From NCBI GenBank assembly GCA_026645635.1, contig JAPKMV010000002.1:1-21007 (forward strand): a DNA stretch of 21,007 nt, written 5' to 3'. Shown here piece after piece: positions 1-8,099 of this stretch. The translations under genes and the position numbers were made by a program. Under the pieces are notes generated by a model, which saw only the letters and a list, made by a program, of their open reading frames with translations, searched no databases and was not told the DNA's origin. Source of the stretch: Caldilineaceae bacterium. Its GTDB lineage: Bacteria; Chloroflexota; Anaerolineae; Caldilineales; Caldilineaceae. Each line of letters begins with the position of its first letter. Position 1 is the stretch's first letter.

Positions 1-1
1 G

Positions 2-649
2 CTGACCGAGACTTCACCCTTCATCACCATCTGTGAACCGCGCCCCGAACACGATCTCTTGTCGCTCCCGGAGCGGGCGGCCATCAAGGCGCGCCAGGGC
101 GTCGAGTTGATCACCTCCGGCGAACTCAGGGTCGTGGATATTGATGGGAGCGAAGTGCCCCACGATGGGGCCACGATCGGCGAGATCGTGGTGCGCGGCA
201 ATGTGGTGATGAAGGGCTACTTCAATGACCCGGAGGCCACGGCCAGGGCCATCCGCGATGGCTGGTTCTACACCGGCGACGCTGCGGTCGTCTTTCCCGA
301 CGGCTATGCTCAGATTCGGGATCGACTCAAAGACGTGATTATCAGCGGGGGCGAGAACATTTCGTCGGTAGAAGTCGAAGGCGTGCTGCTGCGTCATCCT
401 GCCGTGCAAGAGGCGGCTGTGGTGGGCATGGCCCATGAGCGGTGGGGCGAAGCGCCCCATGCCTTTGTCGTGCTGCGTCCCGGCGCAGAAGCCACGGAGG
501 CTGAGATGAAACAGTTTGTCTATGATCGCCTGGCGCACTTCAAAACGCCCCAGTGGATCACTTTCGTGGACGAACTGCCCAAGACGGCGACCGGCAAAGT
601 CCAGAAATACGTCTTGCGCGGCGGGCGCGCCGCGATCGCAACGCAGTGA
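2..649 (+). CDS. Acyl-CoA synthetase (AMP-forming), C-terminal part
   Basis: The frame is open from base 2, so the start lies outside the window; 215 codons are visible. The product would activate a carboxylic acid (probably a fatty acid) to an acyl-adenylate and then to an acyl-CoA thioester in the cytoplasm. Directly visible ANL-superfamily motifs, in order: LTETSP at the very start (the end of the YGxTE adenylate-binding motif), GWFYTGD with the ribose-binding Asp, the hinge IRDRLKDVIISGGENIS, and PKTATGKVQK near the C-terminus with the catalytic Lys. The spacing is that of a full C-terminal half, and the end looks intact. The acyl chain specificity cannot be read from this portion. The neighbouring higA gene converges with a gap of only 15 bases, and no terminator hairpin is visible between them. 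Confidence 0.93.
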   Translation: MTETSPFITICEPRPEHDLLSLPERAAIKARQGVELITSGELRVVDIDGSEVPHDGATIGEIVVRGNVVMKGYFNDPEATARAIRDGWFYTGDAAVVFPDGYAQIRDRLKDVIISGGENISSVEVEGVLLRHPAVQEAAVVGMAHERWGEAPHAFVVLRPGAEATEAEMKQFVYDRLAHFKTPQWITFVDELPKTATGKVQKYVLRGGRAAIATQ

Positions 650-664
650 TGCGCACCATTCTCA

Positions 665-961
665 CTATACTGGAACCAACTCGATCACATCCGATAGCCT
701 ATCACCCATGACGCTTTCGGCGGTCTTCAAGTCGTAACTCGCCTGCAAATTGAGCCAGTACTGCGGCGACTGCCCCAACGCACGTCCGAGGCGTAGCGCC
801 AATTCCGCGGTCACCGGGCGAGTCCCGTTTACAACGTGCGACACGCGCATGGGCGAAACACCGATAACCCGCGCAAAGCGCGCTTGAGAGATGCCCAGTT
901 CCTGCAATATTTCCGCCAGAAACTCACCAGGATGAATGGCCGGCAATCCTTGCTTGATCAT
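665..961 (-). CDS. higA: HigA-type antitoxin (XRE helix-turn-helix)
   Basis: A 98-residue protein starting with MIKQGLPAIHPGEFL. The HPGEFL motif followed by a helix-turn-helix (ISQARFARVIGVSPMRVSHV, about residues 26-45) and SPQYWLNLQASYDL is the signature of the HigA family of addiction-module antitoxins. These bind the HigB mRNA interferase and repress their own operon. ATG at 961 was chosen because AAGGTG lies a few bases upstream; an upstream TTG at 976 overlapping the higB stop is possible. In this family the toxin gene precedes the antitoxin, and here only the last codons of higB remain upstream. The antitoxin therefore appears to be an orphan, possibly kept as a regulator or as an anti-addiction gene. 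The stop is 15 bases from the end of the convergent acyl-CoA synthetase gene. Confidence 0.88.
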   Translation of the reverse strand: MIKQGLPAIHPGEFLAEILQELGISQARFARVIGVSPMRVSHVVNGTRPVTAELALRLGRALGQSPQYWLNLQASYDLKTAESVMGDRLSDVIELVPV

Positions 962-972
962 ACGCACCTTAT

Positions 973-1044
973 TCAATGATAGTCGACGATTTCGGCGTCG
1001 AATGCGGCGCCATCTGCGAAGCGAAAGCAGATCCGCCAGATGAA
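973..1044 (-). pseudogene. higB: 3' remnant of a HigB toxin gene
   Basis: Reading toward higA, the frame ending at the TGA at 973-975 encodes IWRICFRFADGAAFDAEIVDYH. That is the characteristic C-terminus of HigB (RelE superfamily), where WRICFRW...DGDAYDVEIVDYH is the usual form. Upstream of about 1044 the same frame no longer resembles HigB (residues such as NITSQTGVICPDF), and the neighbouring frame does not either. A perfect inverted repeat lies about 95 bases further upstream at 1138-1176. The toxin therefore appears truncated at its 5' end, losing its start and most of the roughly 90-residue fold. The exact breakpoint is uncertain by tens of bases, because the weakly similar residues RHSRQVIQHPTAWF could also be decayed HigB. 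Confidence 0.75.
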
Positions 1045-1137
1045 CCAGGCGGTGGGGTGCTGAATGACTTGTCGGGAGTGACGTCCACTTCCTGACCTAG
1101 CCTGGTTGCGACACGAAATCCACGCGTTTGGCTCAAT

Positions 1138-1176
1138 GGTGTCATTTGTCCCGATAAAATCGGGACAAATGACACC
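1138..1176. repeat. Perfect 18-bp inverted repeat with 3-nt loop
   Basis: The left arm GGTGTCATTTGTCCCGAT (1138-1155) is exactly complementary to the right arm 1159-1176, separated by AAA. There is no T run on either side, so an intrinsic terminator is unlikely. It lies upstream of the truncated higB and in front of a less G+C-rich gene. A miniature transposable element, or two facing transposon ends left after deletion, would fit. No flanking target duplication is obvious. Confidence 0.85.
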
Positions 1177-1593
1177 CGTTTGCGACGTGATATTCAATTA
1201 GCGTTAAGCGTGCAGCAATAATGTTGCATTGATCGTAATGACAGGCGGTTTTTCCCTCGGTAAGCAAATGGGCTGCCCGAACCGCACCGCCTGAAGTCCC
1301 AGAATGCTTGTATTGGGTTCACATAGTCGATAGTCGTTTGCTTTCGGCAGCATATTGAACTTGACCTCGCATTGAGAGGGTCACACACCACTAAACTTAT
1401 TCCAGGGTGAGATCTACATTTGCTGTCGGCTGAGGCATGTAGTTTTCACCTTGGAATCGGTTTAGTAACTTGGAGGTGCACCTGAACCAGCACTTTGTTC
1501 GCAATTTCCCTGAGCGTAGGCATGCCATCTGCATCGCGGGGTCTTCATTCCGCTGACTACAAACTACTGATACACTCGTACCTGACAATCTAC
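1177..1593. other. Gene-free stretch upstream of the lipase-like gene
   Basis: About 400 bases without a credible gene: the short open frames on both strands have no recognisable protein features and no good ribosome binding sites. No convincing promoter, RNA gene or second repeat was found. A promoter for the downstream lipase-like gene must lie here, but no clear -35/-10 pair could be picked out. Confidence 0.5.
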
Positions 1594-1606
1594 GGAGATC
1601 AGATCT

Positions 1607-4600
1607 ATGAAACACTTCATTCTCAGATCCATCGCATCACTGTTCGCGTTTCTTGTGTTGGGTTTGTTCGGAACAATGGTTCTAGCGCCGATTCATGCCC
1701 AAGATACATCACCTGAGTTGGATGCACCGATGCAACAACGAAGCCTGAGCACTACACATTATGGTCATGGACCGAATACGCCACCAGAAAAAACAGATGC
1801 CAAATTTGTTACAGATCAGGGAGGGTATCTTGATCAATACCTTTATCGCTATGAAGTACCTAATCACAGATTGTCATTTGACATAGAAATCGATCGGTAC
1901 TATTCGCCAATGATTACAGATGCATCAACTGACCCTTCAACCGGCTTTCTGTCCGAATCAACTGTCAGGAGTTTGATAGAGAGTAAGCTGTTACCTGAAA
2001 CAGCTACGCTATTTCTTCTAGTGTACGACGTTGATCATGAATCCTTGCCATGCCCAGAGATTGACCACGTGTTCATTAACAATGTCCCGATTCTTGACCC
2101 TCTTGGAAATATGGCTAATCTGACAAGCGGAGATAGCAGGTGGAGTACATGGAGTATCAGTATTCCTATCGGCATCCTGAAATTTCCGACTGCCGCAGGG
2201 ATCGGCGGCAATCGTCCTGTGCCTGCATCAAACAGGGTTGAAGTTGAGATTGACACCACGGATTGCGGCCAGGGAAATGACTACTGGGCTATCGAAGTTG
2301 ACTGGGGTGCCATTGAAATCGCAAGTCCGATTCGGCCATTCGTCCTGGTACACGGATGGACAGGGAATGCAAATGGATTCACCGAACCGACTGATGGTTT
2401 TTACAACCTGTTGTACAGAGATGGGATTCCTGTGGCTGAACCCGTAACCTTCTTCGATGGCATTGGGGCGACCGCAGAGACGGCACTACAACTGGAAAGA
2501 GAAATAACTGAAACTGCTGCCGAATTTGGTGTAGATAAAATCAATCTCGTTGGTCATAGCAAGGGAGGGCTGTTTGCTCGTTGGGCGTTGCGTCATAGTG
2601 ATGTCACCCGTAAGAAGGTTGAGCGTCTGATAACCCTTGCAACACCTAATCACGGTATCAACATATCCGAAGAACTTGGCGCCAAAGTGAAGTGTGAGTT
2701 GACATTCTGGAATGACGAAGATAAGAAGAACAGTTGCAAGTCTGCTGTAAATGACATGATAGAGGATGTCATGATCAGTGTTAATTATTCCTCTGACTGT
2801 AGGCGGAATTGGCCTTGGGCACCATGGGAGTGGATTTCCTGTGAACCTAGCTACTTCGAATACTTACATCGAGTTAGCCCAACCCCAAACGCGCAACCAG
2901 AGCCTCAGTTTTTGTCGTTTGTTGGTGACATTCTTGGAATTGGCGACCTTGCTGTAACAAAGACCAGCGCAACTTTCCCGTGGATGGCAGATAACATTCC
3001 TCTACCAAACACACATAATGTTACGCGGGTTTTCAGTTTCACTGATCATGGAACAATCAAACAAGACCGTGGAATATACGAGTGTGTTCTCAGCTATATT
3101 GACCAGACGTTATATCCGCGAAGTAGTTGCCCATTCTTCAGCGCGCGGCTACCTCAAATCACTACAGCGAACACCGAGGCAGCACTCTCCGTTATTTACA
3201 GTGAAGAGTATCGGCTAACAGCAGGGCAATCGCGTATATCGCAGTTACTCATCTCCGACGCTTCTTCAATCTTCCAAGTCATGAGTGCTGAACCCGTTTC
3301 CTTCCATTTGATTGATCCTACCGGACGAACGATAGATGACGCAGAAGCAAGTGCCAGTTTAAATATCACGCACACGACGGTCAATGAATCAGGAGTTTGG
3401 ATGCAAAAATATGAAGTGACAGAAGCAGTTGCTGGCTCTTGGCAAGCTGTAGTCGCTTCGGGCTTTGAAAACTACGTTGGACTCATGGTTCAAGCAGAGT
3501 CATCTGTGATAATCGTTGTAGGGGCAGAACACGGCGCCTATCATCCTGGCGAACCAGTCCAGTTGTATGCAACACTGCTTGACGGTCAAACTACTATTCC
3601 CGCGTCCGCTGTCACAGGTACGGTCAGCTATTCTACAACTGTGTTCGCCATAAGTTTCCGCGATGACGGTACCAATGGCGACGATACTGGCGGCGACGGT
3701 GTTCACACTGCACAATTCGCGGCGCCTGAGCATCGTGGTCTTGTGCTAGTCGAAGTCATAGGCCAGATTCTAGGTACACGCAGCACAGGGATGACTGAGT
3801 CTGCAAGCATACGTCGTATTGGAAATACTTCATTTTCTGTTGCTGCGCAAACTGCTACCCTCCAGCCAGGGATATACGAAGAGACACCCGATCTTGACGG
3901 CAATGGATTGTTTGATAACCTGACTATCAACGTTCCTGTCAATAGTCAAGTCGCGGGCGATTTTTATGTAACTGGGAGGCTTGTTGATATTGATGGCCAA
4001 ACTGTTGCCAGCGCAAGCTATTCCTCTCGGGATAGTGGACAAGGACAGCTTGCTCCAGGCGCACACGTGTTTCCATTGCTCTTTGACGGTCAGACTATTC
4101 GTCAGCATGGTGTGAATGGACCTTTTGCGTTCACAGATATCAAGCTGCATGACCAAACTGGCGGCGACTACGTAGTAGATTCAACTGTAGATGTCTATGA
4201 CACTGCTGGATACCCATCCAACGCGTTTGAAGGTACGGCATTAAGCATTGTGAGCGGCAGTGATGGAGGCATTGACACTACTGGTAACGGCAAGTTTGAC
4301 CACCTGAAAGTTCTGGTAAATCTCAATGTGCTTTTCCCGGGTGACTATAGCTGGAATGCCAGACTTGTCGATGGAGATGGTGTTGAAATTGGCTGGTTTG
4401 TGGGCGCAGGATGGCTTGACAACGCAACACCGATGGAGTTCCTGTTCGATGCCAGTCGCATTGCTGTCAATGCAGAGGACGGACCTTATTTACTCCGAGA
4501 TCTTTCCGTTTACCAAACCAGTGGAGGCAACACGTCGGCAACTATCGAACGTGTCTATACAACCAATCTCTACAGATATCTTGATTTTGAAGGTGCTCTG

Positions 4601-6223
4601 CCCCAAGCTGATTTTGAGGCAAAGACCATTGACGTAATCGAAGATGAGGGACAAGTAACAATCACTGTCACATTGAACACTACCCCGACAAGCAATATAG
4701 ACTTAACATTTGCGACCGAAGATGGGATTGCAACGGCAGGAGCCGACTACACAGCAGTGAACGGTGCAATTACAATTCCCGCCGGTCAAACAAATGCCAT
4801 CATTGTAATCCCCATTTACAAAGATAGCCTGCCAGAAATAGGTGAGACATTTTTAGTCAGGCTCACAGCATCGCCAGGTATCTTGATCGGGCGGAACAAT
4901 CCTGTCATTGTAAGGATACTTGATTTCGGACCACCAAGTTCGGTGTCAGTATCTGCGAATCCAAGCGTTTTGGTAGCCGACGGAGTTGGCATTAGTGTTA
5001 TCAATGCGAACGTGCAGGATGCTTTCGGCAATTCAGTCATCGGTCAAGCCGTTGCGTTTGATACTAGTATGGGCAACATAGACGAAACTGCTTTCACAGA
5101 TAGTGATGGGATGGTGACAGTAACGCTCACTGCTGGCTTCCAAGCGGGGGTAGCTACCGTCACTGCGGTAGCTAGTTCTGTCTCTGCAACCACTCAAGTA
5201 GCGTTTGTACTTCCCGAAGTACGATTCACCAATATCGGTCAGTCAATCTCCGAGAATGCAGGCCAAGCAAATGTCGAGGTCAATCTGAGCATACAGTCAG
5301 GTGTCACAGTTTCGGTTGAATATGCCATTGGCGGCAATGCGCTTGCAACAACTGCTGCTGGTCAGTTGAGTTTTGCGCCAGGCGAAACTACACAGTCGTT
5401 CGCGATCTCAATTGTCGATGACACATTTGACGAAGCGGATGAAACGATTCCACTTACTCTGCTCAATCCTGTCAACGCAACACTAGGCGCCATGACTGTA
5501 GCAACGCTCACTGTCGTGGATGATGACCCGCCCCCCACCGTACAGTTCTCGTCTGCTGCGTACAGCGCGACCGAAAACGCTGGTCAGATCGTCATTCCCG
5601 TCAATCTTAGTGCTCCCTCAGGCTTCACAGTGACGGTCGAATACGCTACTGGCGGAAATGCGCTCGGAACAAACGCTGTTGGCCAATTGAGCTTCGCTCC
5701 AGGCGAAACTACGCAGTCGTTCGTGATTCCAGTTACCGATAACTCACTCGACGGAGCGGATGAGCTAATCCCACTCAGCCTGCGCGCTCCTGTCAACGCA
5801 ACACTTGGCGCCCCCTCTCTTGCAACGCTGACTGTCATGGATGATGACCCGCCGCCCACCGTACAGTTCTCGTCTGCTGCGTACAGCGCGACTGAAAACG
5901 CCGGTCGGATCGTTATTACCGTCAACCTCAGCGCTCCCTCAGGCTTCACGGTGACGGTTGAATATTCTGCCGGCGACGATGCTGCTCAGACGGTAGCGGA
6001 GAATGCGATAACAAGTGGAACGCTGGTGTATGCACCAGGGGAAACGGAGAAGTCGTTCTCGGTGCCAATCCTTGATGACATCGGCACTCAACAAGAGCGT
6101 AGAGTGAATCTAGTGCTTACAACCCCTGTGAACGCAACACTGGGTGAACTGGGCGCGGCTGTGCTGACCATTCTGGATGTGATCCGAACACAGTCACTCT
6201 ATCTACCCGTGATTTCGAAGTGA
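1607..6223 (+). CDS. Secreted lipase-like alpha/beta hydrolase with Calx-beta and Ig-like domains
   Basis: A 1538-residue protein; ATG 1607 follows GGAG at 1594-1597. A signal peptide is clear (hydrophobic ASLFAFLVLGLFGTMVLA, likely cleavage after IHA near residue 31). Residues 60-240 look like a beta-sandwich accessory region. The hydrolase core follows: VLVHGW (His249-Gly250, oxyanion region), GHSKGG (nucleophile Ser318), LATPNHG, and a candidate catalytic His481 in TDHGTI. Next come an Asp/Gly-rich putative Ca-binding stretch near 684 (DDGTNGDDTGGDG) and two copies of an unnamed domain with DGNGLFDNL / TGNGKFDHL at about 761 and 887. Then a Calx-beta domain (about 1000-1100), a bacterial Ig-like domain (about 1105-1200) and three tandem Calx-beta domains complete it. 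The C-terminus is SLYLPVISK. It probably acts outside the cell as an esterase or lipase; substrate unknown. G+C is lower than in flanking genes (27 of 60 bases in 2521-2580), suggesting possible transfer. It is transcribed alone and ends in a terminator. Confidence 0.85.
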   Translation: MKHFILRSIASLFAFLVLGLFGTMVLAPIHAQDTSPELDAPMQQRSLSTTHYGHGPNTPPEKTDAKFVTDQGGYLDQYLYRYEVPNHRLSFDIEIDRYYSPMITDASTDPSTGFLSESTVRSLIESKLLPETATLFLLVYDVDHESLPCPEIDHVFINNVPILDPLGNMANLTSGDSRWSTWSISIPIGILKFPTAAGIGGNRPVPASNRVEVEIDTTDCGQGNDYWAIEVDWGAIEIASPIRPFVLVHGWTGNANGFTEPTDGFYNLLYRDGIPVAEPVTFFDGIGATAETALQLEREITETAAEFGVDKINLVGHSKGGLFARWALRHSDVTRKKVERLITLATPNHGINISEELGAKVKCELTFWNDEDKKNSCKSAVNDMIEDVMISVNYSSDCRRNWPWAPWEWISCEPSYFEYLHRVSPTPNAQPEPQFLSFVGDILGIGDLAVTKTSATFPWMADNIPLPNTHNVTRVFSFTDHGTIKQDRGIYECVLSYIDQTLYPRSSCPFFSARLPQITTANTEAALSVIYSEEYRLTAGQSRISQLLISDASSIFQVMSAEPVSFHLIDPTGRTIDDAEASASLNITHTTVNESGVWMQKYEVTEAVAGSWQAVVASGFENYVGLMVQAESSVIIVVGAEHGAYHPGEPVQLYATLLDGQTTIPASAVTGTVSYSTTVFAISFRDDGTNGDDTGGDGVHTAQFAAPEHRGLVLVEVIGQILGTRSTGMTESASIRRIGNTSFSVAAQTATLQPGIYEETPDLDGNGLFDNLTINVPVNSQVAGDFYVTGRLVDIDGQTVASASYSSRDSGQGQLAPGAHVFPLLFDGQTIRQHGVNGPFAFTDIKLHDQTGGDYVVDSTVDVYDTAGYPSNAFEGTALSIVSGSDGGIDTTGNGKFDHLKVLVNLNVLFPGDYSWNARLVDGDGVEIGWFVGAGWLDNATPMEFLFDASRIAVNAEDGPYLLRDLSVYQTSGGNTSATIERVYTTNLYRYLDFEGALPQADFEAKTIDVIEDEGQVTITVTLNTTPTSNIDLTFATEDGIATAGADYTAVNGAITIPAGQTNAIIVIPIYKDSLPEIGETFLVRLTASPGILIGRNNPVIVRILDFGPPSSVSVSANPSVLVADGVGISVINANVQDAFGNSVIGQAVAFDTSMGNIDETAFTDSDGMVTVTLTAGFQAGVATVTAVASSVSATTQVAFVLPEVRFTNIGQSISENAGQANVEVNLSIQSGVTVSVEYAIGGNALATTAAGQLSFAPGETTQSFAISIVDDTFDEADETIPLTLLNPVNATLGAMTVATLTVVDDDPPPTVQFSSAAYSATENAGQIVIPVNLSAPSGFTVTVEYATGGNALGTNAVGQLSFAPGETTQSFVIPVTDNSLDGADELIPLSLRAPVNATLGAPSLATLTVMDDDPPPTVQFSSAAYSATENAGRIVITVNLSAPSGFTVTVEYSAGDDAAQTVAENAITSGTLVYAPGETEKSFSVPILDDIGTQQERRVNLVLTTPVNATLGELGAAVLTILDVIRTQSLYLPVISK
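5219..6181 (+). repeat. Three tandem Calx-beta repeat units, 321-bp period
   Basis: Inside the lipase-like gene, equivalent codons recur at 5219, 5540 and 5861, an exact 321-base (107-residue) period. Units 2 and 3 are nearly identical at DNA level for about 120 bases from the PPPTVQFSSAAYSATENAG coding region (5540 and 5861), including silent positions, which points to recent duplication or gene conversion. Unit 1 is more diverged, and the second half of unit 3 differs from the others. Each unit carries the Calx-beta hallmarks ENAG, APGET and the DDD-type ending. Confidence 0.9.
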
Positions 6224-6277
6224 CGAGCAAACGATTGAGGTTGTTGTGACGCAATAGCTGGGCAACCGGTAGTACAG

Positions 6278-6311
6278 CGAGTGGCACTCAGGTTTGAGTG
6301 CCACTCGTTTT
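6278..6311 (+). terminator. Intrinsic terminator after the lipase-like gene
   Basis: A perfect 13-bp stem (CGAGTGGCACTCA at 6278-6290 with its complement at 6295-6307) closes a GGTT loop and is followed directly by TTTTCTCTT. It lies 55 bases past the stop codon of the lipase-like gene and upstream of the next promoter, separating the two transcription units. Confidence 0.93.
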
Positions 6312-6341
6312 CTCTTCCGTCGATTTTCCTCTGGCCCTCCA

Positions 6342-6396
<55 letters not shown>

Positions 6397-6475
6397 CCCG
6401 CTACAATCAAGCACGCTGGCAGGTTGAGTGCAGCCGCATTTCCTGCCCCGTGCCAAGAGCGGGAGGCAAAACGAC

Positions 6476-7882
6476 GTGGCAATTTCCTGGCCGTGGGTGA
6501 AAAAGCAGGCCAACAACAAGATTCTCTGGCTCGACCTGGGCGACCTGGGCGACCTGGTGCACCCCAGCGGGCCGCACGAGCAGTGGCAAGACCACGGCTT
6601 GGGCCTGCTGCGCACGATCATGCACCAGGCCGGCATCATGACCGACCTGGCCTCGACCCGCGCGGTGACGAAGTGGGAGCAACTCGCCAGGCAGATGCAG
6701 GGCTACGAGATGCTGCTCATGAACGTGCGCAGCTACACCTATCCGGTGGGGTTGAAGGCGGCGCAGCTTTTCAAGGAAATCAACCCCAACGGTATTGTGC
6801 TGGCTGGCGGCATGCACGCCACCGTGGCGCCGGACGAGATGCTGGCCATCGACGCCTTCGACCATGTGGTGCAGGGGCCGGGTGAGAAAACCATCGTGGA
6901 ATTGGTGCAGGACCCGGCGACTTATCCTCGCCTGGTGCAGGGTGTAGGCGCGGCGTCCATGGCCGAATGGCCGATGATCGACCGCGAACTGTGGCCCAAG
7001 CCGGTGGGCTGGCAGATGCAGCGGCGCTGGAAGTGGAAATGGCCGCTGGAGCCGGAGTGCGGCTGGGGTCCCGGCCCGGTGGTCACGCTGATCACGAGCC
7101 GCGTCTGCCCGTGGCAGTGCGTCTTCTGCAACGAGAGTTCCTACATCCCCAACATGGGGCGCAAGCCGGTGGACCAGGTCATCGAAGAACTGAATTACCT
7201 GGACCGCAAATATGGCGTCGGTTCGGTGGTGATCCACGACTCTATGTTTTTTCAGAACCCGCGCTGGCTGCGCGAATGGATCGAGAAGTACCCGCGCCAG
7301 ACCAAACGCTGGCCCTACTGGGCGGCCGGGCGCGCCGACACCGTGCGCCAATGGCCTGACCTCTTCGAGGCGCTGGTGAAGGAGACCAACTGGCGCACCA
7401 TCTCCATCGGCTTTGAGTCGGGCAGCGACCGCATCCTTAAGCTGCTCAACAAGGAGTGCACCGAAGAGGACAACTACTTTGCCATCGACCTGGTGAACCG
7501 CATCGGCGACGAGTTGGAGGCAAAGGGCGAACAGCCGCCCAAGTTCTGGTCGAACATCATGCTGGGCATTCCGGGCGAGGAGCCGGAGGACGCGTTCAAG
7601 ACGATGCGCATGCTCAAAAGCATGAAGCGCGTCTTCCCGTCGATCTCCTACTACGCACCCTATCCCGGTTCGGCGCTGGGCTTCCAGTTGATCGCCGAAG
7701 GCAAGAGCCTGATGTCGAAGGACAACTACCACCGCTTCCCAGACGATGAAAAGGTCAAGGGCGTCAACTACGCCTTTTACCGGGAACTGCTGGCGGGCAA
7801 GTACGACAGCGAGATCAACCGAGGTCTGGGGCAGGTGAACCGCGGTGCGGATCTCTACCAGGGAACGCTGGTGAAGGCGTGA
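6476..7882 (+). CDS. Radical SAM protein with B12-binding-type N-terminal domain
   Basis: A 468-residue protein. GTG 6476 was chosen because GGGAGG at 6461-6466 is ideally placed; an in-frame GTG at 6428 lacks such a site. Residues 1-150 form a Rossmann-like region resembling cobalamin-binding domains (ILWLDLGD..., NPNGIVLAGGMHATVAPDE), but no DxHxxG cobalt-ligand motif is visible. The radical SAM core has CPWQCVFC (Cys211, 215, 218) for the [4Fe-4S] cluster and SAM, followed by typical elements (SIGFESGSDRIL, NIMLGIPGEEPEDAF). The family cleaves SAM to a 5'-deoxyadenosyl radical, often for methylation or ring formation on unreactive carbon. A 9-base direct repeat encodes the GDLGDL run near the N-terminus. 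It leads a row with two small genes 4 and 6 bases downstream. The substrate is unknown. Confidence 0.88.
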   Translation: MAISWPWVKKQANNKILWLDLGDLGDLVHPSGPHEQWQDHGLGLLRTIMHQAGIMTDLASTRAVTKWEQLARQMQGYEMLLMNVRSYTYPVGLKAAQLFKEINPNGIVLAGGMHATVAPDEMLAIDAFDHVVQGPGEKTIVELVQDPATYPRLVQGVGAASMAEWPMIDRELWPKPVGWQMQRRWKWKWPLEPECGWGPGPVVTLITSRVCPWQCVFCNESSYIPNMGRKPVDQVIEELNYLDRKYGVGSVVIHDSMFFQNPRWLREWIEKYPRQTKRWPYWAAGRADTVRQWPDLFEALVKETNWRTISIGFESGSDRILKLLNKECTEEDNYFAIDLVNRIGDELEAKGEQPPKFWSNIMLGIPGEEPEDAFKTMRMLKSMKRVFPSISYYAPYPGSALGFQLIAEGKSLMSKDNYHRFPDDEKVKGVNYAFYRELLAGKYDSEINRGLGQVNRGADLYQGTLVKA

Positions 7883-7886
7883 TGCG

Positions 7887-8093
7887 ATGAGCAGCTTCTC
7901 GAACCCGCACTTTATGTATTTGTTTCAACTCAAGAACGGCAAGAAGAAACTGGCCTACGGCGAGTCGCCGGAAGATGCGCTGGACATTTTGCGCATCCGC
8001 CTGAACGAGGCTGAGATGGCCGAGTTGCTGCCCGACCAGTTCATCAAGGTCAACCAGCGCGAATTGCAGCAGTACGTGCGCGAGCTGGGGTGA
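7887..8093 (+). CDS. Small conserved-looking protein coupled to the radical SAM gene
   Basis: A 68-residue protein of unknown family that begins 4 bases after the radical SAM stop and ends 6 bases before the next gene, so it is very likely co-translated. There is no signal peptide, membrane segment or cysteine. The sequence alternates strand-like (FMYLFQLKNGKKKLAYG) and helical, charged segments (SPEDALDILRIRLNEAEMAELL), followed by FIKVNQRELQQYVREL. A small alpha/beta fold that binds or assists the radical SAM enzyme would fit the position, but nothing in the sequence proves this. A precursor peptide role seems less likely, as there is no leader/core split or modifiable Cys/Ser-rich tail. 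Confidence 0.7.
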   Translation: MSSFSNPHFMYLFQLKNGKKKLAYGESPEDALDILRIRLNEAEMAELLPDQFIKVNQRELQQYVRELG

Positions 8094-8099
8094 GGGTGC

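Noticed and set aside
1138..1176. Intrinsic terminator
   Set aside because: The hairpin is perfect but has no T run on either strand and lies upstream, not downstream, of the nearest gene ends.
1194..1615. Short open frames (65-73 codons) on both strands upstream of the lipase-like gene
   Set aside because: No ribosome sites, no domain-like composition and no agreement with the codon use of neighbouring genes.
7887..8093. RiPP precursor peptide for the adjacent radical SAM enzyme
   Set aside because: The protein has no cysteine, no leader/core boundary and no repetitive or hydroxyl-rich tail, so a folded partner protein is more plausible.
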